NCBI GenBank assembly: GCA_009377715.1
Contig: WHTN01000007.1
Span: 1 to 48,958, forward strand
Direction: 5' to 3'
Length of the DNA: 48,958 bases
DNA from: Dehalococcoidia bacterium
Lineage (GTDB): Bacteria; Chloroflexota; Dehalococcoidia; SM23-28-2; WHTN01
A program made the position numbers and the translations under genes. Shown piece after piece: positions 34,668-41,803 of this stretch (the stretch's first letter is position 1; the number at the start of each line of letters is the position of its first letter). The notes under the pieces were generated by a model, which was not told the DNA's origin, ran no database searches, and saw only the letters and a program-made list of their open reading frames with translations.

Positions 34668-34687
34668 AGGCAATACCTCTGCTCTTG

Positions 34688-35245
34688 TTAACTTTCACCT
34701 GTAATCGGTGTCTCGCTCGATCCGCGCCCCTGCCCCACAACCACCATCGCCGGGCGGATGACGCGCTCGCCGAGTTTGTAGCCCTTCTGCACCTCGCCTA
34801 CCACCTTACCCTCTTCCCCCTCGGCGTGCATAACCGCCTCGTGGTAACGGGGGTCGAAAGGCTGGCCCTCGGTCTGGATCTGGCTAACGCCCGCGTTCTC
34901 CAATACAAGCTGGAGCTTGCGATGGATAAGCCGTATGCCATCGAACCAGGTAAGGCCTGAAAAGCTGACGTCCAGGCTCGAAAGGGCTCTCTCGAGGTCA
35001 TCCACGATCGGCAGGATGTTGATAATGAGGCTGGCGTTCGCTAAACGGCCGACATCCTCCCGCTCCTGCTCGATGCGGCGCTTGAAGTTTTGGAAATCAG
35101 CGGCAGTCCGTCGCCAGTTTTCCAGATATTGCTCGGCCTTCGCCTTCTCATCTTCGAACTGGGCCTTAAGATCGGTCTGACCCCGGTTTGGTTCAGGCTC
35201 GTTGCCTGCCGCCTCTTGGCCTAACGTATCTTGTTCATCCGTCAT
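34688..35245 (-). CDS. grpE: Nucleotide exchange factor GrpE
   Basis: GrpE (185 residues) releases ADP from DnaK and acts as a thermosensor of the chaperone cycle. After an acidic tail, a long coiled-coil helix (FEDEKAKAEQYLENWRRTAA then DFQNFKRRIEQEREDVGRLA) leads to the C-terminal beta domain (GVSQIQTEGQPFDPRYHEAV, VVGEVQKGYKLGERVIRPAM), which matches the family signature. The ATG at 35245 is preceded by AAAGGA and lies 12 bases from the hrcA stop. Confidence 0.96.
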   Translation of the reverse strand: MTDEQDTLGQEAAGNEPEPNRGQTDLKAQFEDEKAKAEQYLENWRRTAADFQNFKRRIEQEREDVGRLANASLIINILPIVDDLERALSSLDVSFSGLTWFDGIRLIHRKLQLVLENAGVSQIQTEGQPFDPRYHEAVMHAEGEEGKVVGEVQKGYKLGERVIRPAMVVVGQGRGSSETPITGES

Positions 35246-35257
35246 CTCATTAGTCCT

Positions 35258-36277
35258 TTAGCTGTAATAGTAAGCAGTAAGCTCGCTCAAAAGCGATGAC
35301 ATGTAGCGTACCATAGGGACCGCCCGGCCATACTGCATCCGCGTTGGGCCTAACACACCGACCACGCCGGTCGGGCCGCCCGCTACACCGTAACGGCTTA
35401 CAATCACGCTGAACGAGCTAAGCACGTCATCACTGTTCTCACCGCCGATGACCACCCGTACGCCTTCGCCTCCCGCCATCGTCACAAGAGGGATAGCCCT
35501 CGAAACGTTGTGCTCATCGAGAACGTCGAGAATCGCAAGCATTCGTTCCGGCTGTCGCAACTCGGGCTGGTTCAGCAAGTGCAAGAGGCCGTCCAGGTGG
35601 GGCGCGTCACTGATGGCTGCGTCTTCCTCTTCTAGTGTCGACGCTACCGCTAGTCGCGCTTGCTCCTCGACAGCAGAAAGCTCGGCCGGCAAACGGCTGA
35701 ATTCGAGAGCGGTCAACCCACCGAACATATTGTTGAGACGTTCCGCCATCGCATTTAACTCATCGGCAGAGTGCAGGTACGGCAACGGAAGCAGCTTTTC
35801 CCTAGTGTGCGCCTCTCTCAGCACTATGACGAGCAAAGCCAGGAAGTCGTGCACAGGTACTATGCTGAGCCAGCGCAGAGATGTTTTGGCGAGGCGCGGC
35901 GGCGTTACCATAGCAACGTTGCGCACGATTTGGGCAATGATAGCGGCCGTGAGATGGGGCCAAGCCTCCATAGCGTCGGCTTGCTCCAACTTGCGACGCA
36001 GGCTCAGCTTTTCCGACTCCGGTATATCCTCTTCCTCCATCAACAACTCGACGTAGTATCTATAACCATCGTCGGAAGGGATGCGCCCTGCTGATGTATG
36101 AGGATGAGTTATATACCCCTCCTCCTCCAACGCTGCCATTTCATTGCGGACAGTAGCGGCAGAGAGAAGTTGCGGGAGCAGTTGGGTGACAGCCTCTGAG
36201 CCCACCGGCGTAGCTTTTTTTATATATTCGCTTACAATCAGGCGCAAGACCTGCGCCCTCCTATCGGTGAGCGCCAT
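35258..36277 (-). CDS. hrcA: Heat-inducible transcription repressor HrcA
   Basis: This 339-residue repressor binds the CIRCE element ahead of its own operon; GroE-type chaperones normally keep it active, so heat stress relieves repression. The N-terminal winged helix is clear (RRAQVLRLIVSEYIKKATPV, LSAATVRNEMAALEEEGYIT with the recognition helix, then HPHTSAGRIPSDDGYRYYVE). The C-terminal sensing domain follows (VSRYGVAGGPTGVVGVLGPT, RMQYGRAVPMVRYMSSLLSE). Start at ATG 36277 behind GGGAGGGG. It is the first gene of the operon and is controlled by the CIRCE at 36317-36343. Confidence 0.97.
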   Translation of the reverse strand: MALTDRRAQVLRLIVSEYIKKATPVGSEAVTQLLPQLLSAATVRNEMAALEEEGYITHPHTSAGRIPSDDGYRYYVELLMEEEDIPESEKLSLRRKLEQADAMEAWPHLTAAIIAQIVRNVAMVTPPRLAKTSLRWLSIVPVHDFLALLVIVLREAHTREKLLPLPYLHSADELNAMAERLNNMFGGLTALEFSRLPAELSAVEEQARLAVASTLEEEDAAISDAPHLDGLLHLLNQPELRQPERMLAILDVLDEHNVSRAIPLVTMAGGEGVRVVIGGENSDDVLSSFSVIVSRYGVAGGPTGVVGVLGPTRMQYGRAVPMVRYMSSLLSELTAYYYS

Positions 36278-36316
36278 TCCCCTCCCAAACCTTCCAGACC
36301 AATCTTTTCACCTGAA

Positions 36317-36343
36317 TTAGCACTCTAAGCCTGAGAGTGCTAA
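36317..36343. promoter_or_regulatory. CIRCE operator (HrcA binding site)
   Basis: TTAGCACTC (36317-36325), a nine-base spacer and GAGTGCTAA (36335-36343) match the CIRCE consensus exactly. It lies just downstream of the hrcA promoter -10 and overlaps the expected transcription start, the usual place for HrcA repression. Confidence 0.97.
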
Positions 36344-36352
36344 TATGTGACT

Positions 36353-36381
36353 AATGTACCATCAGGAGCTTGCCCTGTCAA
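36353..36381 (-). promoter_or_regulatory. Sigma-70-type promoter of the hrcA operon
   Basis: On the minus strand the consensus -35 TTGACA (36381-36376) is followed, after 17 bases, by a -10 TACATT (36358-36353). The CIRCE element begins 10 bases past the -10. It is a strong housekeeping promoter held down by HrcA. Confidence 0.85.
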
Positions 36382-36420
36382 GGCGTACAGGCTTGCTAGG
36401 GCTTCGCAACGGCTGCTAGA

Positions 36421-37023
36421 ATGAACGCAAGGCTTCATGGCACCTTGAGAAGTATTGAAGTGAAGACCTCCGAAGATGCGCTGGTAGAGCGGGCGAAACA
36501 GGACCGCCAGGCGTTCAGCGAGTTGTACGAATCATACGCTCCACGCATATACAAATACATTTATCACCGTACGAACAACGCCGAAGAAGCGGAGGAGTTA
36601 ACTGCAACCGTCTTTCTAAGAGCGTTAAGTCATCTGGACTCCTACGAATTTCGCGGCCAGCCGTTCGGCACCTGGCTATTCACTATCGCCCACAACTTGC
36701 TGGTAAACTGGTATCGTGATCGCCAGCGAAGAGCGCCTACGGCTCTCCAGTTAGAGATCGATAGTCAAGATGTTACAGCTATCCTTACGACTGCCGAGGA
36801 TCTCGCCGCTGTTAAGCAAGTGATCTCCGCCCTGCCTGAAGACAGGCAACTGCTGATTTTTCTCAAATTCACTGAAGGCCTGTCCAATGCCGAGACCGGC
36901 CGTATCATGGGTCGCAGTGAAGGGGCGATCAAAAGCCTTCTTCACCGTACTATTCAGAGCCTTCGCGGCGAGATCGAAAGCGAACGTAAAGACGACGAAG
37001 TTATGGAGGAACGAAATGGCTAA
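36421..37023 (+). CDS. ECF-type RNA polymerase sigma factor
   Basis: This 200-residue sigma factor has region 2 (FSELYESYAPRIYKYIYHRT, EEAEELTATVFLRALSHLDS, the TWLFTIAHNLLVNWYRDRQR DNA-melting/-10 recognition helix) and region 4 (VISALPEDRQLLIFLKFTEG, NAETGRIMGRSEGAIKSLLH), without regions 1 and 3. An in-frame GTG at 36460 is an alternative start. The last codons overlap the ATG of a tiny membrane protein (AATGGCTAA). Unlike the sigma at 43568, it has no large anti-sigma next to it; the 40-residue membrane protein could be a minimal partner. It diverges from hrcA across a short shared intergenic region. Confidence 0.9.
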   Translation: MNARLHGTLRSIEVKTSEDALVERAKQDRQAFSELYESYAPRIYKYIYHRTNNAEEAEELTATVFLRALSHLDSYEFRGQPFGTWLFTIAHNLLVNWYRDRQRRAPTALQLEIDSQDVTAILTTAEDLAAVKQVISALPEDRQLLIFLKFTEGLSNAETGRIMGRSEGAIKSLLHRTIQSLRGEIESERKDDEVMEERNG

Positions 37024-37138
37024 AGTATTACGGGTCTTGGCAGTAATAGGGGCCGGTGTAGGAGCCGTATTGGCTTTCCTAAAGTTGCGCCGTAGCAAAC
37101 AAGACGAACCAGGAAGTAACCAACCGCCGGAAGCCTGA
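37016..37138 (+). CDS. Tiny single-helix membrane protein
   Basis: This 40-residue protein reads MAKVLRVLAVIGAGVGAVLA and continues FLKLRRSKQDEPGSNQPPEA. One membrane helix is followed by a basic cluster and a polar tail, so the C-terminus should face the cytoplasm. ATG at 37016 follows GGAGGAACG and overlaps the sigma factor stop by eight bases, indicating coupled translation. Function unknown; the coupling suggests a link to the sigma factor. Confidence 0.7.
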   Translation: MAKVLRVLAVIGAGVGAVLAFLKLRRSKQDEPGSNQPPEA

Positions 37139-37153
37139 AAGCTTAAGAGCGTT

Positions 37154-37959
37154 ATGTCTCTCTTTTGGCCCAAATTCCCCCACGTAGCCGTTGTGGAAAT
37201 GTGGGGCCCTATAGGCGGTGGCTCACGTACCGCGGAATACGGCCGCCTCTTCCGCTCTTTAACCGAGGACGCTACGGTAAAGGCGGTAGTGCTTGATATC
37301 GACTCGCCGGGAGGCTCGGCCACCGCCTCGGACTACCTGTATAAAGCCCTGGTACGCCTGGCCAAGAAGAAGCCGCTGATCGCTTTCGTGCGCGGCACGG
37401 CAGCTTCGGGCGGTTATCTGCTTGTGTGTGCGGCCACCCGTGTCATAGCGATCCCGAGCGCGCTTGTCGGGTCTATAGGTGTAATCGCGATCCGCCCCGT
37501 CCTACAAGACCTCTTAGACCGCATGGGCATCCAAGTCTTCGTACGCAAAACGGGGCCTTTCAAGGACATGTGGGCCTTCTACAGAAAACCGACCGACGAA
37601 GAGCAAGGGAAGATCCAGAAGCTTCTGGACGAGTTCCATGAACTATTCGTAAAAACGGTCGCCGAAGCAAGAGGGCTAGACCTCGCCAAGGTCAAAGCTA
37701 CGCCACCGGCGAAATATTTACGGCAAATCAAGCGCTGGAGATGGACCTACTGGACGACCTAGGCGATCTAGATAACGCCATCGACAAGGCGCTGGAACTC
37801 GGCAACGTCCCGCGAAGGGTCCAGTACACCCGGCCGAAGAGACCTCTAATCGATCGGCTGGCCTTCGGTGTTAGCGGTGCTCTGGTCAAGGCCATTACTC
37901 TCGAGGTAGAACGTCACCTCGCACCCGAGGTCCAATATCGCTTTAGCGGCAAAAAGTAA
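37154..37959 (+). pseudogene. S49-family signal peptide peptidase (SppA-like) with a frameshift
   Basis: The first frame encodes most of a short SppA-type protease: VKAVVLDIDSPGGSATASDY (oxyanion region), GTAASGGYLLVCAATRVIAI with the nucleophilic serine, SALVGSIGVIAIRPVLQDLL and KTGPFKDMWAFYRKPTDEEQ with the catalytic lysine. At about 37699 one base is missing: VKA should be followed by YATGEIFTANQALEMDLLDD, which is found in the next frame and runs to the stop at 37959 (VQYRFSGKK). Uncorrected, translation ends at 37762 with about 16 foreign residues. All catalytic residues precede the break, so partial activity is conceivable. No signal anchor is visible at the N-terminus. Confidence 0.8.
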
Positions 37960-38040
37960 GTTGACTCAGTACAGAGCGAAACCTAGAATGAATCAGGAAA
38001 TGCGGCGGGTTAAGGCTTCTGCCTATTCTAGGAGGGCGTC

Positions 38041-38478
38041 ATGGAGGATTATGGCCTGGACATCGATGAGGTTCGCCACGTCATCGCCACCGCCGATGTC
38101 ATGATCGTCCGCTTCGCCATCCTAGAGAAGCGGCTGCTCATGGACACTCGTTGCAACGATACCGAAGGCCCTCTATTGCGCCTCGTGAATCGCGCCGGCT
38201 CAGCCGAGGAGCGGTTTCGCCACCTAAAGCAGATCCGACCACGTTTCCAGCTACCCGACCGGATAATGTCGTTTATGTGGCCGCGGCAGATACAGACCTT
38301 CGAAGTGAGCGGCCTATGGCAGTCGATCGTCGATAGGGTCACCAACACCGGATTCCCGGGCATGCATGAGCAATGCGAAAAGGTATTTCTGGAGCTCTTA
38401 GGGGAAGAAAAGAAGGAGATCCTCGCCGCGATACGAGGCGATGAAGGCTATCAATCTCTATGGGAGCGTCCCCGGTAG
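38041..38478 (+). CDS. Conserved-looking protein of unknown function
   Basis: This 145-residue soluble protein starts after AGGAGGGCGTC and reads MEDYGLDIDEVRHVIATADV, then MIVRFAILEKRLLMDTRCND. It has mixed helices and strands, a RHLKQIRPRFQLPDRIMSFM segment and a C-terminal helical EKVFLELLGEEKKEILAAIR. No signal peptide, membrane helix or known motif is visible. It lies between the peptidase and threonine aldolase on the same strand. I do not recognise the family. Confidence 0.65.
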   Translation: MEDYGLDIDEVRHVIATADVMIVRFAILEKRLLMDTRCNDTEGPLLRLVNRAGSAEERFRHLKQIRPRFQLPDRIMSFMWPRQIQTFEVSGLWQSIVDRVTNTGFPGMHEQCEKVFLELLGEEKKEILAAIRGDEGYQSLWERPR

Positions 38479-38525
38479 ACACACGCTCACACTAGTCAAC
38501 GCTACTTAAGTAACTTAAGATCTCA

Positions 38526-39563
38526 GTGAAAATAATCGATCTTCGCAGCGACACTATTACTCTGCCCACCGAGGCTATGCGCCAGGCGATCGCCGCGGCC
38601 GACCTCGGCGATGACGTTTACGGAGAAGACCCTACCGTCAAGCGCTTAGAAGAGATGGCCGCGGCGCTGTTAGGAAAAGAAGCCGCCCTAATGACGGCGA
38701 GCGGCACTATGAGCAACCTTACCACCCTGCTGACCTTCTGCGGCCGTGGTGACGAAGCCATCGTTGGCAGCGAATCGCACATCGTCCATTACGAAGCGGG
38801 CGGAGCGTCGGCCCTAGGTGGGGTAGCCTATCGGACTGTGTTCAACGACAAGCGCGGCATGCTCGACCCCGAAGACGTAGAGTCAGCCATCCGCGGAAAC
38901 AGGCTGCACTTCCCGCCTACGGCGGTAGTTTGCATGGAGAACACCCACAACCGTTGCGGCGGCAGCGCTCTAACCACCGAAGATATGCGCTCCGTTGCAA
39001 ACGTGGCCCATGCACGCGGCGTACCGGTATATGTCGATGGCGCCCGTATCTTTAACGCTGCCGTTGCCCGAAACACACCCGTCGCTTCGCTGGTGGAAGA
39101 CATCGATGCGGTCAGCTTTAGCTTATGTAAAGGTCTTGCCGCTCCCGTTGGTTCCGTCCTCTGCGGCAGCGCGGACTTCATCGTTCGCGCTCGCAAGATA
39201 CGCCAGATGCTCGGAGGCGGTATGCGTCAGGCTGGGATCATCGCCGCGGCCGGCATCGTCGCGTTAGAGACTATGATCGACCGCCTCGCGGAAGACCACG
39301 CGAACGCAAGGGTACTAGCTAACGGCCTCTCGAACATACCAGGCGTCATTCTCGACCCCTCTACCGTCGAGACAAACATCGTTATTTTCGAGGTACAGGG
39401 TATCGACGCGGTTGAGTTCCAGGCTCGTCTGGCCGAAGCGGGCGTCCTCACCACCGACTCAGGCGCTGGGCGAATTCGCATGTTGACCCACTACGGCATT
39501 AGTCGCGCCGACGTTGAAGAAGCCGTCGAACACGTAAAAGCTGCTTTACAAGTTAAGGCCTAA
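38526..39563 (+). CDS. ltaE: Low-specificity L-threonine aldolase
   Basis: This 345-residue PLP enzyme cleaves threonine or allo-threonine to glycine and acetaldehyde. It begins IDLRSDTITLPTEAMRQAIA and DDVYGEDPTVKRLEEMAAAL, the usual aldolase opening. PLP-binding residues are visible: TASGTMSNLTTLL (phosphate region), VYVDGARIFNAAVA (Asp171, ring nitrogen) and SFSLCKGLAAPVGS, where Lys202 forms the internal aldimine. GMRQAGIIAAAGIVAL is also a family signature. The start is GTG at 38526. The symbol is assigned by family; stereospecificity cannot be read from the sequence. Confidence 0.92.
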   Translation: MKIIDLRSDTITLPTEAMRQAIAAADLGDDVYGEDPTVKRLEEMAAALLGKEAALMTASGTMSNLTTLLTFCGRGDEAIVGSESHIVHYEAGGASALGGVAYRTVFNDKRGMLDPEDVESAIRGNRLHFPPTAVVCMENTHNRCGGSALTTEDMRSVANVAHARGVPVYVDGARIFNAAVARNTPVASLVEDIDAVSFSLCKGLAAPVGSVLCGSADFIVRARKIRQMLGGGMRQAGIIAAAGIVALETMIDRLAEDHANARVLANGLSNIPGVILDPSTVETNIVIFEVQGIDAVEFQARLAEAGVLTTDSGAGRIRMLTHYGISRADVEEAVEHVKAALQVKA

Positions 39564-39580
39564 CTGGAAGACCGCTAGGA

Positions 39581-40318
39581 TTGGCTCAGCCGCACAAATA
39601 CCTCCTGGCCCTCTTAATAGCCACCGCCTTCAGCGTAATCGCTTGTTCTTCTTCCAAGGAAGATCCTCAGCCAAGAGGCCCGATCGTTACTCAAATCCCC
39701 TGGTCATCACAGGAGGAAGCCTCCTATAGTCTCATCGACGACGATGGCGCCGAGGTTGGGCAAGGCGTACTTACGATTCAGCGCGAAGGCGAACGCTTTC
39801 AGCTCTCGCAACGCTATACAAGCCCCACAAATACCGATGAAACGACAGCCATCGTGAATGCGACAACCTTCGCGCCAATCGAGATCGAACGGACGATCGA
39901 CGGCGAACGTGGCGAGTTACACACCGTAGTCAATTACTTGGGGGGCATCGCTGAGATAGTGCGCACCTCAGACGAAGACAATAGCAGCGAACAGATAAAC
40001 GTGCCTGAAAATGCCTATGACAACGCGTCTGCTCTGTTCCTCTGGCGAACGATACAGTTTAGCCAGGGCGCCAGGTCAGCTTATACGAACGCTTTAACTG
40101 CGGAGTTACAAAGGCCTAGTCTCATTGATGTGAGCTTACGTGTGACGGCAAGAGAGGAGATCACCGTCCCCGCCGGCACCTTCGATACCTGGCGGGTGGA
40201 AGTAACTTTAAGTGGCCAGAGGCAGTACGCCTGGTACGGTGCGGAGGGAACCCGTCCTCTTATCAAATACGACAACGGCCAGTACGTCTTCTTGCTACAG
40301 ACCTTAACTCCGCCTTAG
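39581..40318 (+). CDS. Lipoprotein, DUF3108-like
   Basis: The protein starts at TTG 39581 and has a lipoprotein signal (KYLLALLIATAFSVIACSSS) with the lipobox IAC, so Cys22 is probably lipidated. The mature 220 residues are beta-rich and repeat the theme of DUF3108-type periplasmic proteins: EASYSLIDDDGAEVGQGVLT, ATTFAPIEIERTIDGERGEL, then a strand with VPAGTFDTWRVEVTLSGQRQ and a final QYAWYGAEGTRPLIKYDNGQ. Function unknown; it is probably attached to the outer face of the cell membrane. Confidence 0.78.
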   Translation: MAQPHKYLLALLIATAFSVIACSSSKEDPQPRGPIVTQIPWSSQEEASYSLIDDDGAEVGQGVLTIQREGERFQLSQRYTSPTNTDETTAIVNATTFAPIEIERTIDGERGELHTVVNYLGGIAEIVRTSDEDNSSEQINVPENAYDNASALFLWRTIQFSQGARSAYTNALTAELQRPSLIDVSLRVTAREEITVPAGTFDTWRVEVTLSGQRQYAWYGAEGTRPLIKYDNGQYVFLLQTLTPP

Positions 40319-40370
40319 CAATCCTCCTACGGCGACAGCTTGTCGAACGGCGTAAATTAAGAACACTTTT

Positions 40371-40463
40371 ACGTCATTGCGAGCCGCCGAAGGCGGAGAA
40401 GCAATCTCTGCCCGTCTGCTACGCGGCTTCGCAACTCCGCTCACCCCGAGCCTGTCGAGGGGC
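40371..40463 (+). repeat. Two dispersed repeats after the lipoprotein gene
   Basis: A GTCATTGCGAGCCGCCGAAG...GAAGCAATCT element (40371-40407), a palindromic repeat type known from many bacterial genomes, is followed by a family A unit reading CTCCGCTCACCCCGAGCCTG then TCGAGGGGCATTG (40436-40463). They fill the gap between two convergent genes. Confidence 0.75.
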
Positions 40464-40504
40464 ATTGCTCGTCAACCACGTACCGTTTTGTTGGCAATCC
40501 CATC

Positions 40505-41044
40505 TTAGTTGCGCAGACCGCGCCAAAGGCACCCGATGCGACGGCCTTGCACTACGCTTTCGGCTTGTACCAAGCGATCGCGATAGGCCCCATCCTCGCG
40601 CCAGGCGCGAGCGTAGCCCTCCGCGATCATGAGGAAGTCGATAGAGATGCCGTCCTCACGAAAAACGTAGCGTAGGAGGCGGTCGGAACTATCTTTGTCT
40701 CGGTCGTCCTCTAACAGAAGGACTGTCTTGCCCACAAGCTCCTCGTTACGTTCTTTCGCCTCTTCGTAGCAAGGGTCACCTCTCTCAGGCGTATCAATGC
40801 CATAATAACGAATAGTACTAGGCTCGTTCCTTTGAGGCAGAAAAACCCTGATCGTATCGCCGTCCACCACCGAATCTACTGTGACCTTCGTTAACCGTTG
40901 AGGGTCCTCGTATACAATGGGCTCTAAAAGCGGATTAACAGCGTCTGGAGAGCGCCCCTCGCCTGTGCTGAGAAGCTGGAAGAAGACGACCAGACCAGCG
41001 AGAAGCACAAAGATTATCCAATATAAGGGCAAACTCCTTCTCAT
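40505..41044 (-). CDS. Membrane-anchored thermonuclease (SNase family)
   Basis: This 179-residue protein has an N-terminal membrane anchor or signal (YWIIFVLLAGLVVFFQLL) and a staphylococcal-nuclease-type OB fold. Active-site features are visible: VVDGDTIRVFL with the calcium-binding aspartates, IRYYGIDTPERGDPCYEEAK with the first arginine and the general-base glutamate, and SSDRLLRYVFREDG with the second arginine. It likely degrades DNA/RNA outside the membrane for nutrition or defence. Arg substitutions are not seen, so it should be active. Confidence 0.9.
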   Translation of the reverse strand: MRRSLPLYWIIFVLLAGLVVFFQLLSTGEGRSPDAVNPLLEPIVYEDPQRLTKVTVDSVVDGDTIRVFLPQRNEPSTIRYYGIDTPERGDPCYEEAKERNEELVGKTVLLLEDDRDKDSSDRLLRYVFREDGISIDFLMIAEGYARAWREDGAYRDRLVQAESVVQGRRIGCLWRGLRN

Positions 41045-41104
41045 CTCTTCCCTCTAATCATCATTATAGGATGATAGGCAAGGCAACGGAGACAGGAGGT
41101 CGAT

Positions 41105-41803
41105 ATGGTATCCGTTCTTATTATTGAAGCCAACGATGCGCTCGGCAAAGCGGCGAGCGATCACCTAGCGAGCAAAGGACACGACGTCGTATTAGTAAAC
41201 ACCGCTATCGATGCCCTTCGCGCTTTAAGAAACTTGCGGCCAGAGGCTATCGTATTCTCCGAGAACGGCGAGGATCTGCCTTTCGAAGAATTCTACGGCT
41301 GGCTACACAGTGATCCCGCCTACGAGTCCACAACGTTCTTTTGGTTGGCCTCAGCCACGACGACGGCTTTTGCCGAAGCAACGAAAGTGAATTATGAGAG
41401 ATGTGTCCTTTTGCGCAAACCGTTCCCCTGGCCGGAGTTGTCAAGACTGATCCGCGAAGCGACGACAAAGCTCACTTTCGGTTCCAGCAACCAGAGAACA
41501 GCTATCAAACTGAGCCGCGACGCTTATGAACTCCGTGGCGAAGCTGGCAGCGTGCTCCTGACACCCACCGAGTTTCGTTTAGCTGACTACCTCATGGAGC
41601 AAGTCGATAGGATAATTGGCACTGAAGAGCTTCTGCAACGGGTGTGGGGATACTATCCGAGAACCGGCAATCCTGAAGTTGTTCGCTCACACGTCAGGAA
41701 TCTTCGCCTCAAAATAAAGCGCGCTACCAGCAGCGATGAAATGATCCAAACGGTGCCCGGCCACGGCTACCGGCTGACGTTGACATCGAGAACATCGACG
41801 TAG
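41105..41803 (+). CDS. OmpR-type regulator with a pseudo-receiver domain
   Basis: The N-terminal 120 residues fold like a response-regulator receiver (VSVLIIEANDALGKAASDHL), but the phosphate-acceptor aspartate is absent: RPEAIVFSENGEDLP has Ser52 at that position, and of the acidic cluster only Glu8 remains (IIEAND). The switch lysine is kept (VLLRKPFPW). The C-terminal winged helix is a normal OmpR/PhoB domain (LLTPTEFRLADYLMEQVDRI, EELLQRVWGYYPRTGNPEVV, RSHVRNLRLKIKR, QTVPGHGYRLT). No histidine kinase is nearby. It is therefore probably controlled by a ligand, dimerisation or protein contact rather than by phosphorylation. AGGAGG precedes the start. Its 3' end overlaps the convergent anti-sigma gene by 37 bases. 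Confidence 0.88.
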   Translation: MVSVLIIEANDALGKAASDHLASKGHDVVLVNTAIDALRALRNLRPEAIVFSENGEDLPFEEFYGWLHSDPAYESTTFFWLASATTTAFAEATKVNYERCVLLRKPFPWPELSRLIREATTKLTFGSSNQRTAIKLSRDAYELRGEAGSVLLTPTEFRLADYLMEQVDRIIGTEELLQRVWGYYPRTGNPEVVRSHVRNLRLKIKRATSSDEMIQTVPGHGYRLTLTSRTST

